DNA of 64,000 bases, taken from NCBI RefSeq assembly GCF_022568775.1, contig NZ_JAKZHW010000001.1, positions 62,001 to 126,000 on the forward strand, written 5' to 3'. Below, one piece after another: positions 53,657 to 62,459 of the stretch (position 1 is the stretch's first letter; every line of letters starts with the position of its first letter). The notes beneath the pieces were generated by a model. The model ran no database searches and was not told the origin of the DNA. It worked only from the letters and a program-made list of their open reading frames with translations. This DNA is from Sphingomonas telluris. GTDB taxonomy: Bacteria > Pseudomonadota > Alphaproteobacteria > Sphingomonadales > Sphingomonadaceae. A program made the translations under genes and the position numbers.

Positions 53657-55204
53657 ATGGCAGACGAGACTCTGGAAACGGTCGCTGTAAGAACGGCCGG
53701 CACGCCCGCGCCGATTGTATTGCGCTGGGAGTGGCGATCATTCGCGCACAAGTTCGGAGAGGCGGACGAACGTCTTGCCAAGCTGACGCCGTCCGCAACC
53801 ACGGACAGCGACGAGGTCTATTTCCTTTCGGCGCATGGGCAGAACGTCAAAATCCGCGACGCGCTGATGGACGTGAAGGTCCTGCGCGAGGTCAATCGCG
53901 ACGGCCTCCAGCAGTGGGCGCCCGTGATGAAATCCGAGTTTCCCTTGTCGGCGATCGATGCCGTGAAGGTCATCGATGCGTTGGATGTCCCCGTGAAGGC
54001 GGGCTTGCGCGAAAGCTATGGGATGCAGGCGTTCATCGATGCGTTCAATCGCGCCGACAGCGGCGTCCGTGTCGTTGAAGTCCACAAGCGCAGGGTGCGG
54101 TACACCGTCGAGGACTGCATGGCCGAGCTTTCGGAGATCACGGCCAACGGACGTTCGACACGAACCGTGGCTGTCGAATCCGTCGACCCTGAAGCCGTCA
54201 TGCGCGCGGTCAATTCCCTTGGACTGACGGGCTACATCAACACCAGCTACCTAAAGGGCCTGTCGGATCTCATCGAAGGGATTCCGGAGCGATACGCTGT
54301 CATCGACGTGGGGACGAACTCCATCAAGTTTCACGTCGGCGAACTGCGCGGCGACGGGACGTGGACCGCCATCGCCGATCGCGCGGAGTTGACCCGGCTG
54401 GGTGAGGGTCTGGCCAAAACGAGGCGCATCAGCGACACCGCATTGGACCGGACCGCTTCCGCGATTGCGGGCATGGCCGCCGAGGCGAAGCGCGAAGGGG
54501 TGAGGGCGATCGCGGTCGTCGGAACCGCAGGCCTGCGCACCGCATCGAACGCGGCGGAAGTTGTGTCAGCGATTCGGGAACGAACCGGTGTCGGCGTCGA
54601 GGTGATTTCCGGCGACGAGGAGGCGCGGCTCGCATATCTTGCGACAATCGCTGCCTTGGGCCCTGCTGCCGGAAAGACCGTCGTCTTCGATACGGGCGGA
54701 GGGAGTTCCCAGTTCACCTTCGGCACGGGCAAGCACGTGCACGAGCGCTTCAGCGTGGACGTCGGCGCTGCGCGTTACAGCGAGCAATTCGGACTGGACC
54801 GGGCCGTCTCGCTGGACACCGTCCACCAGGCGATGGAAGCGATCTCCGGCGGTCTGGCGCGGCTGGATGGCCGCGAGCCTCCCGCCACGCTGATCGGTAT
54901 GGGCGGCGGCGTGACCAACATCACCGCCGTCGCCAAGGGTCTGGCCAAATACGATCCCGCTGTCGTCCAGGGCGCGGTGATCGATGCGCAGGAAGTGGAT
55001 CGGCAAGTCGAGCTTTACCGATCCCGTGATGCGGAGGGTCGCCGGACCATCGTCGGCCTCCAGCCAAAGCGCGCCGAGGTCATTCTCGCCGGCGCATGCA
55101 TCGTTCGGACCCTCATGCAGAAGCTCGGCAAGGACCGGCTCACCGTCAGCGACCGCGGCCTTCGCCACGGCCTGCTCGCCGAGCGGTTCGGAGATCAAGC
55201 CTGA
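53657..55204 (+). CDS. Fusion of an N-terminal CYTH-like domain with a Ppx/GppA phosphatase
   Basis: A 515-residue protein. Residues ~20-205 look like a diverged CYTH domain (VLRWEWRSF, QNVKIRDALMDVKVL, APVMKSEFPL, CMAELSEITANGRSTRTVAVE). Residues ~212-512 are a complete Ppx/GppA ASKHA domain: AVIDVGTNSIKFHVGEL, VVGTAGLRTASNA, ISGDEEARLAYL, VFDTGGGSSQFTFG and a C-terminal GLRHGLL. Ppx/GppA enzymes hydrolyse polyphosphate or pppGpp; tunnel-fold CYTH proteins act on similar substrates, so this couples two phosphate-chain domains. I do not know a name for this architecture. Co-directional with the CYTH gene 30 bases upstream. Confidence 0.8.
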   Translation: MADETLETVAVRTAGTPAPIVLRWEWRSFAHKFGEADERLAKLTPSATTDSDEVYFLSAHGQNVKIRDALMDVKVLREVNRDGLQQWAPVMKSEFPLSAIDAVKVIDALDVPVKAGLRESYGMQAFIDAFNRADSGVRVVEVHKRRVRYTVEDCMAELSEITANGRSTRTVAVESVDPEAVMRAVNSLGLTGYINTSYLKGLSDLIEGIPERYAVIDVGTNSIKFHVGELRGDGTWTAIADRAELTRLGEGLAKTRRISDTALDRTASAIAGMAAEAKREGVRAIAVVGTAGLRTASNAAEVVSAIRERTGVGVEVISGDEEARLAYLATIAALGPAAGKTVVFDTGGGSSQFTFGTGKHVHERFSVDVGAARYSEQFGLDRAVSLDTVHQAMEAISGGLARLDGREPPATLIGMGGGVTNITAVAKGLAKYDPAVVQGAVIDAQEVDRQVELYRSRDAEGRRTIVGLQPKRAEVILAGACIVRTLMQKLGKDRLTVSDRGLRHGLLAERFGDQA

Positions 55205-55282
55205 TAGGCCCTCGAAATCCGCTAAGTTCACGCCTCTGCTCTGCCGCGTGCGCCCATCCGGGCGACTCTCAAGTCATCGCTA

Positions 55283-55315
55283 GTGGCCGGGATGGGTAGA
55301 AAGCGGACATCAGAC
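55283..55315. repeat. Dispersed palindromic intergenic repeat, copy D
   Basis: Contains GGATGGGTAGAAAGCGGACAT; the right arm GCGGACA is intact, the left arm is degenerate (GTGGCCG). It lies between the Ppx-type and SYLF genes. Confidence 0.6.
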
Positions 55316-55394
55316 CGGGGTCAGTTCATTTGCGGATGGTTGAAGGTGTTCTGGTCGGTAAAGCGTGTTGCCCTCACCGATAGGGAGCACGGGA

Positions 55395-55952
55395 ATGAAT
55401 TGCATCCGACGTTGGGTGTTGGTCGTGAGCCTCTTGCTCGCCAGCACCTTTGGCGCCCTCTCCGAGAAGGCTTCCGCTGCAACGGCCGCAGAGCTCAATG
55501 CAAACGGCAGGGCGGCGCTTAGCCGGCTCTATGCCCAATCGGACAGAGCGAAAAGATATGGGCGAGACGCACGCGCGATCCTCGTCTTTCCCAAGATAGT
55601 GAAGGCTGGCTTCATGATCGGCGGACAGGGCGGCGAGGGGGTTCTCTTCATGGGCGGCAAGCCAGCGGGCTACTACAAGATCGGCGCCGCCTCCTTCGGT
55701 CTTCAGGCCGGTGGACAATCGTTCAGCTACGCCTTGTTCCTGATGAACGACAAGGCGCTCACCTATCTGCGCAAGAGCGATGGCTGGGCGATTGGCTCCG
55801 GGCCTAGCGTAGTGGTAGTGGACAAGGGCGCAGCCATGAGCACCACCTCCACGACGTTAGCGAAAGACGTGTACGCTTTTCCCTTCGGCCAGAAGGGCTT
55901 GATGGCCGGATTGGGGCTTGAAGGATCGAAGATCACGCCGATCAGGAAATGA
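55395..55952 (+). CDS. SYLF-domain (YSC84-type) lipid-binding secreted protein
   Basis: A 185-residue protein with a signal peptide ([20 protein letters not shown], cleavage near ASA-ATA) and one SYLF domain: [27 protein letters not shown], and [16 protein letters not shown] are the family blocks. These domains bind phosphoinositides in eukaryotes; the bacterial role is unclear, probably periplasmic or envelope. The ATG follows AGGGAGCACGGGA. Flanked by repeat copies on both sides. Confidence 0.85.
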   Translation: MNCIRRWVLVVSLLLASTFGALSEKASAATAAELNANGRAALSRLYAQSDRAKRYGRDARAILVFPKIVKAGFMIGGQGGEGVLFMGGKPAGYYKIGAASFGLQAGGQSFSYALFLMNDKALTYLRKSDGWAIGSGPSVVVVDKGAAMSTTSTTLAKDVYAFPFGQKGLMAGLGLEGSKITPIRK

Positions 55953-55961
55953 CGGTGGCGC

Positions 55962-55994
55962 TAATGTCCGCAATGGGTCGAAAGCGGCCACAAG
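55962..55994. repeat. Dispersed palindromic intergenic repeat, copy E (best-preserved)
   Basis: TAATGTCCGCAATGGGTCG followed by AAAGCGGCCACAAG. Arms TGTCCGC and GCGGCCA pair in six of seven positions around AATGGGTCGAAA; the likely ancestral form is TGTCCGC...GCGGACA. Lies between the SYLF and VOC genes. Confidence 0.65.
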
Positions 55995-56058
55995 CTCTTC
56001 CGCTCCTATTTCTCGACCGAAGGTGGACAAGAGTGCCGAAGGCTCGCAGTGCGGCTTG

Positions 56059-56481
56059 ATGGCGCTTGCACCATTCCATCTCGCCTTTCCCGTCGACGAC
56101 CTCGTTGCGGCACGCCGTTTCTACGGCGAGCTTCTGGGCTGCCCGGAAGGGCGGAGCGCGGACCGTTGGGTCGACTTCGATCTTCGCGGTCATCAGATCG
56201 TCGCGCATCTGGCGCCGGACGCAGTGCGGAGCCGCGTGTCCAATCCGGTCGACGGCGACGATGTCCCCGTGCCGCATTTCGGCGTCGTATTGGAAATGGA
56301 GGATTGGAAGGCTCTGGCCGAGCGCCTTCAGGCCGCAGACGTTCAGTTCGTGATCGAGCCCACGATCCGTTTCGAAGGCCAGCCAGGCGAGCAGGCGACG
56401 ATGTTCTTTCTGGACCCCGCCGGCAACGCGCTCGAATTCAAGGCCATGGCTGACCCCGCGAAGCTGTTCGCGACGGCCTAA
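56059..56481 (+). CDS. VOC (glyoxalase/dioxygenase-like) protein
   Basis: A 140-residue vicinal-oxygen-chelate protein: [22 protein letters not shown], the metal His in [10 protein letters not shown], and the Glu in [12 protein letters not shown]. The reaction is unknown. The ATG was chosen because the frame upstream crosses a repeat copy and looks non-coding. Its stop overlaps the corC stop by 4 bases (convergent). Confidence 0.88.
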   Translation: MALAPFHLAFPVDDLVAARRFYGELLGCPEGRSADRWVDFDLRGHQIVAHLAPDAVRSRVSNPVDGDDVPVPHFGVVLEMEDWKALAERLQAADVQFVIEPTIRFEGQPGEQATMFFLDPAGNALEFKAMADPAKLFATA

Positions 56482-57359
56482 TCCTCGCCGCGCTTGCGCT
56501 CTTCGGGGGCGTGGAGCCGGACGCGCAGGATCTTGCGCGGGTCAGAGTCCACGGCTTCGAGCCGCCAGCCCGATGGGTGGTCCACGCATTCGCCCTTAGC
56601 CGGGATGTGGCCCGCGAGCAGGAAGACGAGCCCACCGAGCGTATCGACTTCGTCCTCTTCCCAGGTGAGGCGCGCGTCGACCGTTTTCTGCAGTTCCTCG
56701 AGCTCGATGCGGGCATCGGCTTCCCACAGGCCGTCCTCGAGCATGGTGAGCTGACCGGTGACTTCGATGTCGTGCTCGTCCTCGATATCGCCGACGATTT
56801 CTTCGACCACGTCCTCGATGGTCACGAGACCCTCAGTTCCGCCGAACTCGTCGACGACGATGGCGAGATGGATCCGCTGCAACCGCATGCGCGCGAGGAG
56901 GTCGATGACGCTCATCGATTCCGGAATGAAAAGGGGATCGCGGAGAAGCGCCGCAACGCTTCGGTCGCGGTTGGGGTCTTCCTGCGCCTTGAAGACATCC
57001 TTGATGTGAATCATGCCGATCACCTCGTCGAGGCTCTCGCCATAGACCGGCAGGCGGCTGTGCTCGGCGTCTGCAAACGCGCGGACCAGGTCTTCGAAGC
57101 TGATCGTCGACGGCACCGCCATGATGTCGCCGCGCGTCACGCAAACGTCGCCGGCTGTGCGCTCGCCGAAATGCAGCAGGTTACGGAGCATCTGGCGCTC
57201 CGTAGGCGTGAGGTCGCCGGCAATCGGACGCTCGTCCTCGGCGTCGTCGATCGCTTCCTCGATCTCGTCGCGAAGCGTTTGCTCGCTATCCTCGCCGAAC
57301 AGCAGCGACCGCATGCCGCGCCACAGGCGGGAGCCCGTCTCTTCGTGCCGCGTCGCCAT
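56478..57359 (-). CDS. corC: CorC/HlyC-type CBS-domain protein
   Basis: A 293-residue soluble CBS-pair protein with a C-terminal CorC_HlyC domain. The CBS parts show [16 protein letters not shown] and [19 protein letters not shown], then [24 protein letters not shown], and the C-terminus has [20 protein letters not shown]. It is the usual partner of PhoH/YbeY and is linked to magnesium/cobalt efflux or membrane protein homeostasis. It starts immediately after ybeY (sharing one base). Confidence 0.92.
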   Translation of the reverse strand: MATRHEETGSRLWRGMRSLLFGEDSEQTLRDEIEEAIDDAEDERPIAGDLTPTERQMLRNLLHFGERTAGDVCVTRGDIMAVPSTISFEDLVRAFADAEHSRLPVYGESLDEVIGMIHIKDVFKAQEDPNRDRSVAALLRDPLFIPESMSVIDLLARMRLQRIHLAIVVDEFGGTEGLVTIEDVVEEIVGDIEDEHDIEVTGQLTMLEDGLWEADARIELEELQKTVDARLTWEEDEVDTLGGLVFLLAGHIPAKGECVDHPSGWRLEAVDSDPRKILRVRLHAPEERKRGED

Positions 57360-57865
57360 CAGTCCCTCACCTGGTAGGGGTCGTCGATGCCGAGGCGGGC
57401 GAGGGCGCGAACCTCGCGAGTTTCCATGTCGGCGGCTTCCTCGTCCTCGAGATGATCGTAGCCGAGGAGATGCAGCGTGCCGTGGACAAGAAGGTGCGTG
57501 GCGTGGCGCTCGACCGGAATGTCCTTCTCGGCGGCTTCCCGCTCACATACGCCGCGGGCGAGCACGATATCGCCGAGCAACAGTTCTGGTCCGGCAACAT
57601 TTGCCTCTTCGAGGTCGGCCTCTTCCAGCATCGGGAAGGAGAGGACGTTCGTCGGCTTGTCCTTGCCGCGCCATTCGGAATTGAGCGCGCGGACTTCTTC
57701 GTCACCGGTCAGCCGGACGGAGAGCTCGACGCCACGCATGGATACGGTCAGCTGCGGGAAGGCGCTCTCGGCGATGGCGGCTTCGGCGGCCTTGCGGACG
57801 AGCAGCGACCAGTCGGTGCTACTGTCCCACTCCTCGTCCGATTCTATGTCGATCTCGAGCATCAT
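57359..57865 (-). CDS. ybeY: Endoribonuclease YbeY (rRNA maturation)
   Basis: A 168-residue metalloprotein that processes 16S rRNA 3' end and takes part in 70S quality control. The zinc site H-x3-H-x5-H is in HGTLHLLGYDH. The start codon overlaps the phoH stop by 4 bases. It belongs to the conserved miaB-phoH-ybeY-corC run. Confidence 0.95.
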   Translation of the reverse strand: MMLEIDIESDEEWDSSTDWSLLVRKAAEAAIAESAFPQLTVSMRGVELSVRLTGDEEVRALNSEWRGKDKPTNVLSFPMLEEADLEEANVAGPELLLGDIVLARGVCEREAAEKDIPVERHATHLLVHGTLHLLGYDHLEDEEAADMETREVRALARLGIDDPYQVRD

Positions 57866-58863
57866 TGCTGCGCCCCGGGACCCTCATAAGCGTCGACGAT
57901 GCGTCCGACCAGCGGATGACGGACGACGTCGGCCGCCGAGAAGCGAACGACGTCGATGCCCTTGATGCCTTCCAGCTTGCCGACGGCGTCGTTGAGGCCG
58001 GACTTCACGCCCATCGGAAGGTCGGTCTGGTTCGGGTCGCCGCAGATGACCATGCGGCTGCGCATGCCGAAGCGGGTGAGGAACATCTTCATCTGCTGCG
58101 GCGTGGTGTTCTGCGCCTCATCGAGGATGATGAAGGCGTCGTTGAGCGTCCGGCCGCGCATGAAGGCGATCGGCGCGATTTCGATCTCGCCGCTGGCGAT
58201 GCGCCGCTCGACCTGCTCCGTCGGGAGCATGTCGTAGAGCGCGTCGTAGAGCGGGCGGAGATAGGGATCGACCTTCTCCTTCATGTCGCCCGGAAGGAAG
58301 CCGAGCCGTTCGCCCGCTTCTACGGCGGGGCGCGAAAGGATCAGGCGGTCGACGGTTCCGGCGATCAGCTGCGACACCGCCTGCGCGACGGCGACATAGG
58401 TCTTGCCTGTACCTGCGGGACCGAGCGCGAAGATCATGTCCTCGCGGGCCAGCGCTTCCATGTAGGCGGTCTGCGTCGTGGACCGCGGGACGATCGTCTT
58501 CTTGCGCGTGCGGATCATGACCCGCGGCGGCGAAGCGACTTCCTCGTTGATGATGCCGTCCAGATTGGGCTGCACGGCCATGCCGAGCACGGCCTCGACC
58601 GCTTCCGCGTCGACATCGTGGCCCTGGTCGAGGCGCGCGTAGAGACCCATCAGCACTTCACGGGCGCGGGCAGCCGCGTCCGCGTCACCTTCGATCTGCA
58701 CGCGATTGCCGCGCGCGGCGATGTGAACGCCGAGCCGCTGCTCGATGGTGATCAGGTGGCGGTCATAGTCGCCGAACAGGGGCCCGAGCAGGTAGGGCTG
58801 GTCGAACTCGAGCTCCAGACGAGCGCGGCCGGCGTCGTTTGCGACAGCTTCGCGGCGGGACAT
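57862..58863 (-). CDS. PhoH-family ATPase
   Basis: A 333-residue PhoH-like P-loop ATPase. Walker A is ALGPAGTGKTYVAVAQ, Walker B FIILDEAQNTTPQQ, with MRSRMVICGDPNQTDLP after it. The N-terminal KH-like part is present. Function is RNA-related or phosphate-starvation linked; not settled. It overlaps ybeY by 4 bases and starts one base into miaB's stop. Confidence 0.93.
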   Translation of the reverse strand: MSRREAVANDAGRARLELEFDQPYLLGPLFGDYDRHLITIEQRLGVHIAARGNRVQIEGDADAAARAREVLMGLYARLDQGHDVDAEAVEAVLGMAVQPNLDGIINEEVASPPRVMIRTRKKTIVPRSTTQTAYMEALAREDMIFALGPAGTGKTYVAVAQAVSQLIAGTVDRLILSRPAVEAGERLGFLPGDMKEKVDPYLRPLYDALYDMLPTEQVERRIASGEIEIAPIAFMRGRTLNDAFIILDEAQNTTPQQMKMFLTRFGMRSRMVICGDPNQTDLPMGVKSGLNDAVGKLEGIKGIDVVRFSAADVVRHPLVGRIVDAYEGPGAQQ

Positions 58864-60179
58864 CAGGCGGCAGCTTTCGTCAGGAGGGCTCCTGTCAGGC
58901 TATTGGGACCGGCAGCAGTGAGCGCCACCGGCAGGATATCCCCGGGAGTCGCATCGGTTTCGACATGAACCGACTGAAGCCACGGCGACTTGCCGATCAT
59001 TTGCCCGGGATATTTGCCGCGCCGTTCGATCAGGACTTCGGTTTCCTTCCCTACGCTTGCGCGATTGAACGCGACTTGGTGGGCAATGATCCGTGCCTGC
59101 AGGCGCTGCAGGCGGTCGTCCATGATCTCGGTCGCGATCTGGTCCTCCATCGTGGCGGCCGGAGTCCCGGGCCGCGGGCTGTACTTGAACGAGTAGGCCG
59201 AAGCGTACCCGACTTCGTCAACGAGATTCAGCGTCGCAGTGAAATCTTCTTCGGTTTCGCCGGGAAAGCCGACGATGAAGTCGCCTGACAGAGCGATGTC
59301 GGGGCGGGCCGCGCGCATCTTCTCCAGGATAGCCAGATAGGTTTCAGCCGTGTGGCTGCGGTTCATGGCCTTGAGGATTCGGTTGCTTCCAGACTGCACG
59401 GGCAGGTGCAGGTAGGGCATTAGCTTCGCCACCTCCGCGTGGGCGGCGATGAGGTCGTCGGACATGTCCATCGGGTGGCTGGTCGTATAGCGGATGCGCT
59501 CAAGACCATCGATGTCGGCGAGGGCACGAATAAGGTCGGCGAAACCGCGCCCGTCATAGCTCCAGGCATTCACGTTCTGGCCGAGCATGACGATCTCGCG
59601 AGCGCCCGCGTCCACCAGCTCGCGCGCCTCTAAAACAATGTCCTTCTCCGGCCGGGAGATCTCCGCGCCGCGTGTGTAGGGCACGACGCAGTAGGTGCAG
59701 AACTTGTCGCAGCCTTCCTGGATGGTGAGGAAGGAGCTCGGGTTCGCGCGGCGCCGGGTCGGGAACGCGTCGAATTTCGAGATCGCCGGCATGTCCGTGT
59801 CCACCGGGCGGCCCCCACGGACGGCCTGCGCCACCATTTCCGGCAGACGGTGATAGGCCTGCGGTCCGACGACCATGTCGATCATCGGCGAGCGGCGCTT
59901 GGCTTCCCCGCCCTCGGCCTGTGCAACGCAACCGGCGAGCGCGACCAGAGGCTTGGAGCCATCCTCGCGACGGAGGCGTCCGACTTCCGAATAGGCTTTC
60001 TCGGCCGCTTTCTCGCGGATGTGGCATGTGTTGAGCACCACGAGATCGGCGTCGGCGCCGTCCACGGCAGCCGTCATGCCGTTGGCGCCAAGCAGCTCCG
60101 CCATACGCTGACCGTCGTAGACGTTCATCTGGCAGCCGAAGGATTTGATTCGAAAGGTTTTCGGATTTTCGGAGGTCAT
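58863..60179 (-). CDS. miaB: tRNA-2-methylthio-N6-dimethylallyladenosine synthase MiaB
   Basis: A 438-residue radical-SAM methylthiotransferase acting on A37 of tRNA. The N-terminal MTTase domain binds a [4Fe-4S] via the Cys in KSFGCQMNVYD, LNTCHIREKA and AGCVAQAEG; the radical-SAM motif is CDKFCTYC (about residue 150); a C-terminal TRAM domain follows. The start ATG overlaps the plsC stop as TGATG. Confidence 0.96.
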   Translation of the reverse strand: MTSENPKTFRIKSFGCQMNVYDGQRMAELLGANGMTAAVDGADADLVVLNTCHIREKAAEKAYSEVGRLRREDGSKPLVALAGCVAQAEGGEAKRRSPMIDMVVGPQAYHRLPEMVAQAVRGGRPVDTDMPAISKFDAFPTRRRANPSSFLTIQEGCDKFCTYCVVPYTRGAEISRPEKDIVLEARELVDAGAREIVMLGQNVNAWSYDGRGFADLIRALADIDGLERIRYTTSHPMDMSDDLIAAHAEVAKLMPYLHLPVQSGSNRILKAMNRSHTAETYLAILEKMRAARPDIALSGDFIVGFPGETEEDFTATLNLVDEVGYASAYSFKYSPRPGTPAATMEDQIATEIMDDRLQRLQARIIAHQVAFNRASVGKETEVLIERRGKYPGQMIGKSPWLQSVHVETDATPGDILPVALTAAGPNSLTGALLTKAAA

Positions 60180-60913
60180 CAGACGCCCGGATATAGGGGA
60201 CTCGCGCCGTGACTTGAAGCGAGCGTTTCGGCGATGGCCCGGCGCGCCCGTTCGGTGAGGGCCTTGCGGTCGCCTGATCGGTCGAGGGGCTGGAGGAGAT
60301 GGATCGTCACGGGAAGCGTTCCTTTTCGCCCGAGGATCCGCAGGATGTTCTGCTTGCCGGGCTCCTTGTACCAGCCGATCTCCGCCGCGGCGGCACCATA
60401 GTCGAGCACGACGGGCCGGACCTGCACGTCCTTTTGCGCGAAGGATGCGGCCTCCAGAAGCGTCGAGCGGAAGGGAAGGAGATGCGTCCCGGGACCCGTC
60501 GTCCCTTCCGGAAACAGCGTCACCGGCTGGTCGCGTTCGAGTGCCCGCGCGATCGTGACGGCCTGATCCTTGGCGCCCCGAGCATGCTCCCGACGCACAT
60601 AGACCGTGCCGTTCTGGTCAGCCAGCCAATGGAAGAGCCCGTGGCCGAGATTGTCCTTCGATACGAATGCCGTTCCCGTGCCGCCCCCGAGCACGACGAT
60701 GTCGAGCCAGCTGAGATGGTTGGAGACGAGCAAGGTGTGCGCGCCGGGCCGCACGCCATCGAGCTCAATGCGAGCCCCGATGATCCACGCGGCCGCGGCC
60801 AGGAAGCGCCGCGGCCATGGCGAGCCGCCCGTCAGCGCCTTGGTGACAATGTGAATTGGTCCGACCACCCCGAGCAGCAGGCCCAGTAGCGCTATGCGGA
60901 GGCCCGCGCGCAG
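60179..60913 (-). CDS. Lysophospholipid acyltransferase (PlsC-like)
   Basis: A 1-acylglycerol-3-phosphate acyltransferase family protein (about 245 residues). The catalytic H-x4-D is in SNHLSWLDIVVLG, and the substrate-binding FPEGTTGPG follows. An N-terminal hydrophobic segment (IALLGLLLGVVGPIHIV) anchors it in the membrane. The start is unclear: no ATG/GTG/TTG lies suitably before the helix; a CTG at 60913 with AAAGGG upstream, or an ATG at 61012 overlapping fur by 77 bases, are possible. It makes phosphatidic acid or remodels lipids. Confidence 0.82.
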   Translation of the reverse strand: MRAGLRIALLGLLLGVVGPIHIVTKALTGGSPWPRRFLAAAAWIIGARIELDGVRPGAHTLLVSNHLSWLDIVVLGGGTGTAFVSKDNLGHGLFHWLADQNGTVYVRREHARGAKDQAVTIARALERDQPVTLFPEGTTGPGTHLLPFRSTLLEAASFAQKDVQVRPVVLDYGAAAAEIGWYKEPGKQNILRILGRKGTLPVTIHLLQPLDRSGDRKALTERARRAIAETLASSHGASPLYPGV

Positions 60914-60935
60914 CGGGGAGCCCTTTGCGCGTGAA

Positions 60936-61355
60936 CTAGCGGTTGCGATCGAGCGCGACCCCGTAAAGCTCCATCCGGTGATCGACGAGCCGGAAGCCGA
61001 GCTTCTCGGCAATCCGCTTCTGAAGCTGCTCCAGCTCCTCGTCGACGAACTCGATGACCGTGCCCGTCTCGACGTCGATCAGATGGTCGTGATGCGCATC
61101 GGACGCTGCCTCGTAGCGCGAACGGCCGTCGCCGAACTCGTGGCGCTCCAGGATGCCCGCCTCTTCGAACAGGCGTACGGTACGATAGACCGTCGCAATC
61201 GAGATCTTTGGATCGACGGCCGCGGCGCGTTCGTGAAGCGTCTCCACGTCCGGATGATCTTCCGCTTCGGAAAGGATCTGGGCGATGACTCGGCGCTGCT
61301 CGGTGATCCGAAGGCCTTTGTCAGCGCACAGGGCCTCGATGTCGATCTTCCGCAT
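60936..61355 (-). CDS. fur: Fur-family transcriptional regulator
   Basis: A 139-residue metalloregulator. The winged helix has RITEQRRVIAQILSEAEDHPDVETL and ISIATVYRTVRLFEEAGIL; the metal-sensing part has DAHHDHLIDVETGTVIEF. The Cys residues of the usual CxxC structural zinc site are absent (HHDHLID, not HHDHLIC), as in many alphaproteobacterial Fur/Mur proteins. It controls iron (or manganese) responsive genes. Its operon target within the window is not evident. Confidence 0.9.
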   Translation of the reverse strand: MRKIDIEALCADKGLRITEQRRVIAQILSEAEDHPDVETLHERAAAVDPKISIATVYRTVRLFEEAGILERHEFGDGRSRYEAASDAHHDHLIDVETGTVIEFVDEELEQLQKRIAEKLGFRLVDHRMELYGVALDRNR

Positions 61356-61387
61356 GGCGATCAGTTAAGCCGACGCCCAGTCAAAGA

Positions 61388-61414
61388 AAAGGGAGCGATC
61401 ACTTCGCTCCCTTT
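61388..61414 (-). terminator. Rho-independent terminator of mucR
   Basis: AAAGGGAGCGA and TCGCTCCCTTT form an 11-bp perfect stem with a 5-base loop, 3 bases after the mucR stop; on the minus strand it is followed by TTTCTTTGAC, a U-rich end. Confidence 0.85.
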
Positions 61415-61416
61415 CA

Positions 61417-61851
61417 CTAGCTGGCTTTCGCACGGCCCCGGGTCTTGCGGCGCTTCGTTCCAAGCCCGATCGACTTGGCAAGGGTCCGCCGTTGCTCCGC
61501 GTAATTGGGCGCAACCATCGGATAGTCGGCGGCAAGTCCCCATTTCTGGCGATACTCGTCCGGCGTCATTCCGTGATTGGTCATCAGATGCCTCTTCAGC
61601 ATCTTCTGCTTCTTCCCGTCTTCCAGGCAGACGATGTAATCGGGCTTTATCGATGACCGGATGGAGACTTTCGGTTCGGGCCGGGCTTCCGGCGCGGAAG
61701 TCGTCGACGAAATACCGGTCAAAGCAGCGTGCACGTTCTGAATGAGCTGCGGGAGGTCATTCACGGCAACGCTGTTGTTGCTGACGTGAGCGGCGACGAT
61801 ATCTGCTGTCAGGGTCAGCAGCGTGTCTTCCGCTCCCTCATTTCCGTTCAT
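61417..61851 (-). CDS. MucR/Ros-family transcriptional regulator
   Basis: A 144-residue regulator with a bacterial-type C2H2-like zinc finger near residues 70-95: VCLEDGKKQKMLKRHLMTNHGM. The position of the second Cys holds Asp, giving the Cys-Asp-His-His set known for Ros. After it comes TPDEYRQKWGLAADYPMVAPNY, strongly conserved in the family. MucR proteins bind AT-rich DNA and silence many genes; the 122-base upstream gap is AT-rich, a likely auto-target. ATG follows GGGAGAAG. Confidence 0.95.
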   Translation of the reverse strand: MNGNEGAEDTLLTLTADIVAAHVSNNSVAVNDLPQLIQNVHAALTGISSTTSAPEARPEPKVSIRSSIKPDYIVCLEDGKKQKMLKRHLMTNHGMTPDEYRQKWGLAADYPMVAPNYAEQRRTLAKSIGLGTKRRKTRGRAKAS

Positions 61852-61973
61852 TTGTAGCTTCTCCCCGAGCAAGAGGTTTGCCGGCCAGAACTTAGGCCTT
61901 ACTCCATCTTGACTACGGCAAGTCTTAACAATCAGCAATAGAGGGCGGGCTATTGCTCTACATTAAAGTAAGT

Positions 61974-62459
61974 TCACATTACGCGACTTAGTGTAAGCGC
62001 GTCGAACTCACCGCCAAAACGACCTCTGTAATATTTGCGGCGCCTTCCGGCGAACAGGAAGCCGGCTGCCCGGTACATCATAACTGCCGGATTTCCTTCG
62101 CGAACCTCGAGATGGATTCTCGAAGCTCCGGACCCGCGCGCTTCGCTCAGGAAATGGTTGAGGAGCATCCGCCCGATGCCCCGCCGCCGAAAGGGCGGCG
62201 CGACGGCCAGAAGCAGAAGCTCCGCCTCGTCGGCGATCGTTCGATAGAGCGAGAAGCCCGCCGTCTGCGCGTCCGCGTCGCGGGCGATGACCAGCTCGAC
62301 GCCCGGCATCGGCAGTATTCCGGCGCATTGCGACCGTGTCCAGGCTTCGCCGAAGCGCTCGTCGAACGCGGCGTTCATGACTTCGACGACGGAATCCAGG
62401 TCGGCCGACCCGCCTTTGGTCAGGTGAAGCTCGGCAGCGGATTCGGCGCGGCTGCTCAT
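61974..62459 (-). CDS. rimI: Ribosomal-protein-S18-alanine N-acetyltransferase (RimI-like)
   Basis: A 161-residue GNAT protein. The acetyl-CoA loop is in VAPPFRRRGIGRMLLNHFL, followed by IHLEVREGNPAVMMYRAAGF, the RimI signature. It starts with an ATGA overlap to tsaB, the standard pairing; RimI and TsaB genes often travel together. Modification of S18 is inferred from the family. Confidence 0.88.
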   Translation of the reverse strand: MSSRAESAAELHLTKGGSADLDSVVEVMNAAFDERFGEAWTRSQCAGILPMPGVELVIARDADAQTAGFSLYRTIADEAELLLLAVAPPFRRRGIGRMLLNHFLSEARGSGASRIHLEVREGNPAVMMYRAAGFLFAGRRRKYYRGRFGGEFDALTLSRVM

